In this document: one piece after another, positions 6,762 through 9,520 of the stretch
How the letters are laid out: every line of letters starts with the position of its first letter
How positions within the stretch are numbered: position 1 is the first letter of the stretch
Assembly (NCBI GenBank): GCA_017538465.1
Contig: JAFYIW010000118.1
Coordinates: forward strand, 1-9,520
Reading direction: 5' to 3'
DNA: 9,520 nt
DNA from: Victivallales bacterium
GTDB lineage: Bacteria > Verrucomicrobiota > Lentisphaeria > Oligosphaerales > Oligosphaeraceae
Translations under genes and position numbers: made by a program
The notes under the pieces: model-generated
Database searches by the model: none
Seen by the model: only the letters and a program-made list of their open reading frames with translations
Told to the model about the DNA's origin: nothing

Positions 6762-6804
6762 AAAAGAAGGCGGGGCAGCTATTGCTTGTGCCTAACCCCG
6801 CCCT
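6762..6804 (-). terminator. GC hairpin with U-tract upstream of the oxidoreductase operon
   Basis: Read on the minus strand, AGGGCGGGG (6804-6796) pairs with CCCCGCCTT (6775-6767), with seven GC pairs, one G-U and one A-U, around a 20-base loop. It is followed at once by T-rich sequence (TTCTTTTT, overlapping the end of the stem), the layout of an intrinsic terminator. It would stop antisense transcripts coming out of the IclR gene or act as an attenuator for the operon. Read on the plus strand it has no comparable T-tract, although A-rich sequence follows. Confidence 0.45.
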
Positions 6805-6815
6805 GCAAAAATAAA

Positions 6816-6825
6816 ACAATATTGT
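6816..6825. promoter_or_regulatory. Perfect palindrome ACAATATTGT, possible IclR operator
   Basis: ACAATATTGT is identical to its reverse complement and lies 43 bases before the IclR start, touching the TATATT candidate -10 box. IclR-family proteins bind short AT-rich palindromes, often to repress their own gene, so this is a plausible autoregulatory site. Ten-base palindromes also occur by chance in AT-rich DNA. Confidence 0.3.
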
Positions 6826-6868
6826 ATATTAACAGGGGCTGCGGAGAAAATCCATCATAAACGGAAAA

Positions 6869-7660
6869 ATGGCGATTCAATCTTTGGAGCGTGCGGTGAA
6901 GTTGCTGGACCTGCTGGCGGAGAGCAGTCCGGAGACGGTGTCTCCGAGTGCGCTGGCGCAGCAGTTGGAGTTGTCTCCGCAGACGGTGGGGAACATCCTG
7001 CGTGCGCTATATGCTCAAGGGCTGGTCAGCCAGGACTCCTCGCGGCGGTATCGCCTGGGATCGCACTGCTTTTATCTTGGCCAGGCGGCGGACCACTGGC
7101 AGACATTGCGGGAATCGAGCCGTCCCATCCTGAAAGAACTAAGGGACACGACGGGCAGTTCGGTCTTCCTGGGCGTCATCGAGAATGACAAGTTGCTGTG
7201 TCTGTCCCTCCTGCAACGTGGCGATAACTTCTTCAGTTTTCCGCCCCAGCATTGGGCAGACCAGCTTCATTCCACGGCGAGTGGCCGACTACTGGTGGCG
7301 CTGATGGATGCCGAGAGCCGCCGTCGGCTGCTTAGGCGCATTCAGCGTCGTCAGGTCACCAGCCAGACCGTGACCGACACTGCCCGACTGGAGGAGTTGT
7401 GCGAGGGGATTGCCGCCACGCATTACGCCGAGGTCCGGGGCGAGTCGGTCGAGGACACTTGGTCGCTGGCGGTTCCGGTGACCTCCCTGGACGGCAAGGT
7501 GCTGGCGGCGTTGGCGCTTTACGACAACCAGCCGGAATATGGCAAGATGACTCTCGCACAACGGCTGGAGCATCTCTTCGCGGCGGCCGCTCGCATCGGT
7601 GTCGTCGTCTCTCTTCGGGAAACAACTTTTAGAACTTCAGACAATTCGGAATCAATCTAA
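6869..7660 (+). CDS. IclR-family transcriptional regulator
   Basis: This 263-residue protein has the standard length and two-domain form of IclR regulators. Residues 1-65 form a winged helix-turn-helix: SLERAVKLLDLLAE at 5-18, recognition-helix region LSPQTVGNILRALYAQGLV at 35-53, and wing SSRRYRLG at 57-64. Residues about 75-250 form the GAF-like effector domain, with LHSTASGRLLVALM at 133-146 matching the conserved HATASGKALLA-type segment. Family members respond to small metabolites such as sugar acids or aromatics; the ligand here is unknown. It is divergent from the oxidoreductase operon and 14 bases upstream of the secreted DUF6067-like gene, so it probably controls one or both. The ATG at 6869 begins the typical N-terminus; only a weak GGA precedes it. 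The gene ends in tandem stops (TAATAA, 7658-7663). Confidence 0.95.
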   Translation: MAIQSLERAVKLLDLLAESSPETVSPSALAQQLELSPQTVGNILRALYAQGLVSQDSSRRYRLGSHCFYLGQAADHWQTLRESSRPILKELRDTTGSSVFLGVIENDKLLCLSLLQRGDNFFSFPPQHWADQLHSTASGRLLVALMDAESRRRLLRRIQRRQVTSQTVTDTARLEELCEGIAATHYAEVRGESVEDTWSLAVPVTSLDGKVLAALALYDNQPEYGKMTLAQRLEHLFAAAARIGVVVSLRETTFRTSDNSESI

Positions 7661-7674
7661 TAACATTCCAAACC

Positions 7675-9520
7675 ATGAAAAAGACAACCACGGTTTTCAA
7701 ACTTCTTTTGGGGCTCGTTTGGACAACCAGCGTACTGCTTTTCGCGATTGAATCGGGCACTTTCCTGCGACTATCGCCGATGCCACAGGCACCCGAGATC
7801 GATGGTCGCATCTGGTCAACCGAGTGGCGGATGGCCTCGCCCAGTTTCGGCTCCTGCTCTCAAGAGACCGGTCTGATGAGCGTTCGCGACGTGCATCATC
7901 ATATCGGCTATGACGACCAGTACCTTTACATCGCGCAACAGAGCGCATTGCCGCCGGGACCGATGCTGCTCTCTTCGACCGGGAGTATCTTCGTGGCCTT
8001 CGGCGATGGTGACATGATGCAACGCATCGACTTCGACACCACAGGCGCATGCGCTATGGATGGCGTGATTTCGTGCGCCGTCCCCCAGCGCGAGTATCTG
8101 GAGTTCGAGGCCGCCATCCCCTGGCAGGCTCTCGGCGTTGCAGAACTACAATACGGGAAGGAATATAAATTGCAGGTAGGAAGGGAGTTCCAGAATTTGG
8201 AAGAGCACGTGGTCTGGTCGCCGGATGGCCCCGGTACCTTCGTGCCCCAGAAGAACCTCCCCGTGGCGGGCCTCAAGACCTTTGGAAAGCGCTGGAAGGG
8301 CTACGGCTACGAAATTCAGTGGTCCGTGGCGAATCCGGGAGTGGATGATGCGCGGGTGACGCTGGAGGCGCTGATGGTGGCGACCGATGTGCCCCGCAAT
8401 GTGAACACCACGCTCGAACCGGCTCCGGATCAAGAAGTGACCGCGATACTGCGGGCCATCCTCCAGCCGATGGAACGTCGTCTGGGGGCCGAGATGACTT
8501 ATGTGCAGGATGGCAAGCCATTGTATCGCAGGACCTTTGCGTGGGAACAGGGAAAAGGCCTTGCCTTCGAGGATCCCGACCCGCCCTTCATGCTGGATTT
8601 CGCATTCTATCCAACCTACGGCTTCATCAAGGCAAAAGTCACCTGCACGAAGGCGGAGAAATTCGCCCAGGCAACACAGGTCAATTTCAAGATTGTGGAC
8701 GAGGCAGGCGCGGTTCACTCGCTTCAGAAATGCGCCAAGCAGGATGATACCCTGCAAACCCGCTGGGATTTGCCAGAATTGCCAGAGGGTCGCTATGACT
8801 TGGTGGCCGAGGTGGTGGACGCCCAAGGCGCGGTTCTCCAGGAGGCCCGGCGGGATTTCCTGGTTCGGAAATTCCCGTGGCAGGGGCTGGGTTTGGGCGC
8901 CAAACGCGTCGTGCTGCCGCCGTATGTGCCGCTGAAATATAGCGACCGCGAGGTCCAGGCGCTCCAGACTGGCTTCCATCTGGGCGGAGGACTGTGGGAT
9001 GCGATTTACGCGCAGGGCGAGAACCTGCTCACTGCCCCGGTCGCGCTGCGGCTGGGCGGTCAGGAGGCCGCGATGGTCGGCGAACCCGAACTGCTGGAAC
9101 AGGCCGAAGACCACATCACCCTGGAAAGCCGTCTGGAGTGCGGCAAGGTCAATGTCCTCATCCGACAGGAATACGACTTCGACGGCTTCTGCAAGGTCAC
9201 GATGACCTTCGAGCCGACCGAAGGTCCCGTGAAACTCGCCTCCGCGCAACTGGACATCCCGCTGAAGTCGGAGTACTTGAAATACGTCTGCGCAATGGGC
9301 AACGGGATGCGCAAGAACATCCACCGCGAACTCGCGCAGGAGGACGGCGTGGTGTGGGCCAGCATGGAGGACTGCCAGACGCATCCCTACCATCACGGCT
9401 TCCGTCCCTACGTCTGGTTTGGCGAGACCTACAAGGGCCTGGCCTTCGTCTGCGAGTCTCCCGCCAACTGGGAGCGCGTGCCGGAGACCTCCGCGCAGGA
9501 GCTCATCCGCAAGGGCGACA
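7675..9520 (+). CDS. Secreted CBM9-like/DUF6067-type carbohydrate-active protein (3' end outside window)
   Basis: The frame is open from ATG 7675 to the window end, giving 615 visible residues with no stop. Residues 1-24 look like a Sec signal peptide, with a KK-containing n-region followed by a hydrophobic stretch to LLFA, so export is likely. Residues 35-200 resemble a CBM9-like sugar-binding domain: APEIDGRIWSTEW at 39-51, YDDQYLYIAQQS at 77-88 and VVWSPDG near 182-188. The rest resembles the DUF6067 region found in PVC-group glycosidase-like proteins related to GH123, ending with FRPYVWFGETYKGLAFVCES at 576-595. In such proteins a TIM-barrel catalytic region follows, which would lie beyond the window. 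It sits 14 bases after the IclR gene and is probably cotranscribed. No Shine-Dalgarno sequence is visible. The domain names are from memory and the catalytic activity is not shown here. Confidence 0.8.
   Translation, partial: MKKTTTVFKLLLGLVWTTSVLLFAIESGTFLRLSPMPQAPEIDGRIWSTEWRMASPSFGSCSQETGLMSVRDVHHHIGYDDQYLYIAQQSALPPGPMLLSSTGSIFVAFGDGDMMQRIDFDTTGACAMDGVISCAVPQREYLEFEAAIPWQALGVAELQYGKEYKLQVGREFQNLEEHVVWSPDGPGTFVPQKNLPVAGLKTFGKRWKGYGYEIQWSVANPGVDDARVTLEALMVATDVPRNVNTTLEPAPDQEVTAILRAILQPMERRLGAEMTYVQDGKPLYRRTFAWEQGKGLAFEDPDPPFMLDFAFYPTYGFIKAKVTCTKAEKFAQATQVNFKIVDEAGAVHSLQKCAKQDDTLQTRWDLPELPEGRYDLVAEVVDAQGAVLQEARRDFLVRKFPWQGLGLGAKRVVLPPYVPLKYSDREVQALQTGFHLGGGLWDAIYAQGENLLTAPVALRLGGQEAAMVGEPELLEQAEDHITLESRLECGKVNVLIRQEYDFDGFCKVTMTFEPTEGPVKLASAQLDIPLKSEYLKYVCAMGNGMRKNIHRELAQEDGVVWASMEDCQTHPYHHGFRPYVWFGETYKGLAFVCESPANWERVPETSAQELIRKGD

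Larger units (their letters stand above)
6667..6868. promoter_or_regulatory. Divergent control region between oxidoreductase operon and IclR gene
   Basis: This 202-base stretch is richer in A+T than its surroundings and separates two divergently transcribed units, so it should hold promoters for both. On the minus strand TATACT (6716-6711) is a good -10 candidate, about 45 bases before ATG 6666, but no TTGACA-like -35 is spaced correctly. On the plus strand TATATT (6825-6830) could be a -10 for the IclR gene, again with a poor -35 (CCTGCA). Missing -35 boxes would fit activator-dependent promoters. The individual repeats, hairpin, ribosome binding site and palindrome are listed separately. 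Promoter positions are guesses by inspection. Confidence 0.5.

Noticed and set aside
6751..6819. Extension of the PIG3-like gene to a TTG at 6819
   Set aside because: It would run through the GC hairpin with no ribosome binding site and no family similarity; only 6750 and 6666 are credible starts.
8146..9396. Long minus-strand open frame (416 codons) opposite the secreted protein gene
   Set aside because: It is antisense to a frame open from 7675 to the window end with a signal peptide and recognisable domains. The translation looks like no known family; long antisense frames are common in GC-rich DNA.
1..9520. CRISPR array, prophage, insertion sequence, toxin-antitoxin or defence module
   Set aside because: No regularly spaced repeats, transposase or integrase motifs, terminal inverted repeats, tRNA-like folds or defence-type domains were seen.

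Overview
This is a GC-rich bacterial window (about 60% G+C by eye), densely packed with carbohydrate and oxidoreductase genes. Almost no gene start has a clear Shine-Dalgarno sequence. The set is a GH2 beta-mannosidase, a GH42-like companion protein, a secreted DUF6067-like protein, Gfo/Idh/MocA and MDR oxidoreductases, and an IclR regulator. Together they suggest a polysaccharide-degrading member of the PVC group, most likely Lentisphaerota/Verrucomicrobiota or a relative. That placement is an inference from gene content; no rRNA or marker gene is present.

Layout, left to right. (1) Positions 1-3542, plus strand: the 3' part of a large glycosidase-like protein, joined by a 4-base ATGA overlap to a complete GH2 beta-mannosidase. 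(2) Positions 3543-3604: a short convergent gap with a weak hairpin. (3) Positions 3605-6666, minus strand: three oxidoreductases spaced 20-30 bases apart, apparently one operon. In transcription order they are a PIG3-like NADPH:quinone oxidoreductase, an MDR dehydrogenase lacking the classical zinc ligands, and a Gfo/Idh/MocA oxidoreductase. (4) Positions 6667-6868: an AT-richer divergent control region. It holds two copies of a 12-base direct repeat flanking a TATACT hexamer, a GC hairpin with a U-tract on the minus strand, a strong GGAGG-ATG that gives the first oxidoreductase a second possible start, and a perfect 10-base palindrome before the regulator. (5) Positions 6869-9520, plus strand: an IclR-family regulator followed 14 bases later by a secreted protein with a CBM9-like N-terminal domain and a DUF6067-like region. 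This last gene runs off the window.

A working model is that the IclR protein senses a sugar-derived metabolite and controls both its own operon, with the secreted carbohydrate-active protein, and the divergent oxidoreductase operon. The convergent mannosidase pair would release or trim mannose-containing oligosaccharides inside the cell, and the oxidoreductases would process the released sugar or its oxidised derivatives. Substrates cannot be read from the sequence. I see no CRISPR array, phage gene, transposase, tRNA or rRNA, and no clear evidence of an undescribed defence or mobile system. The most unusual structure is in the 6667-6868 control region.
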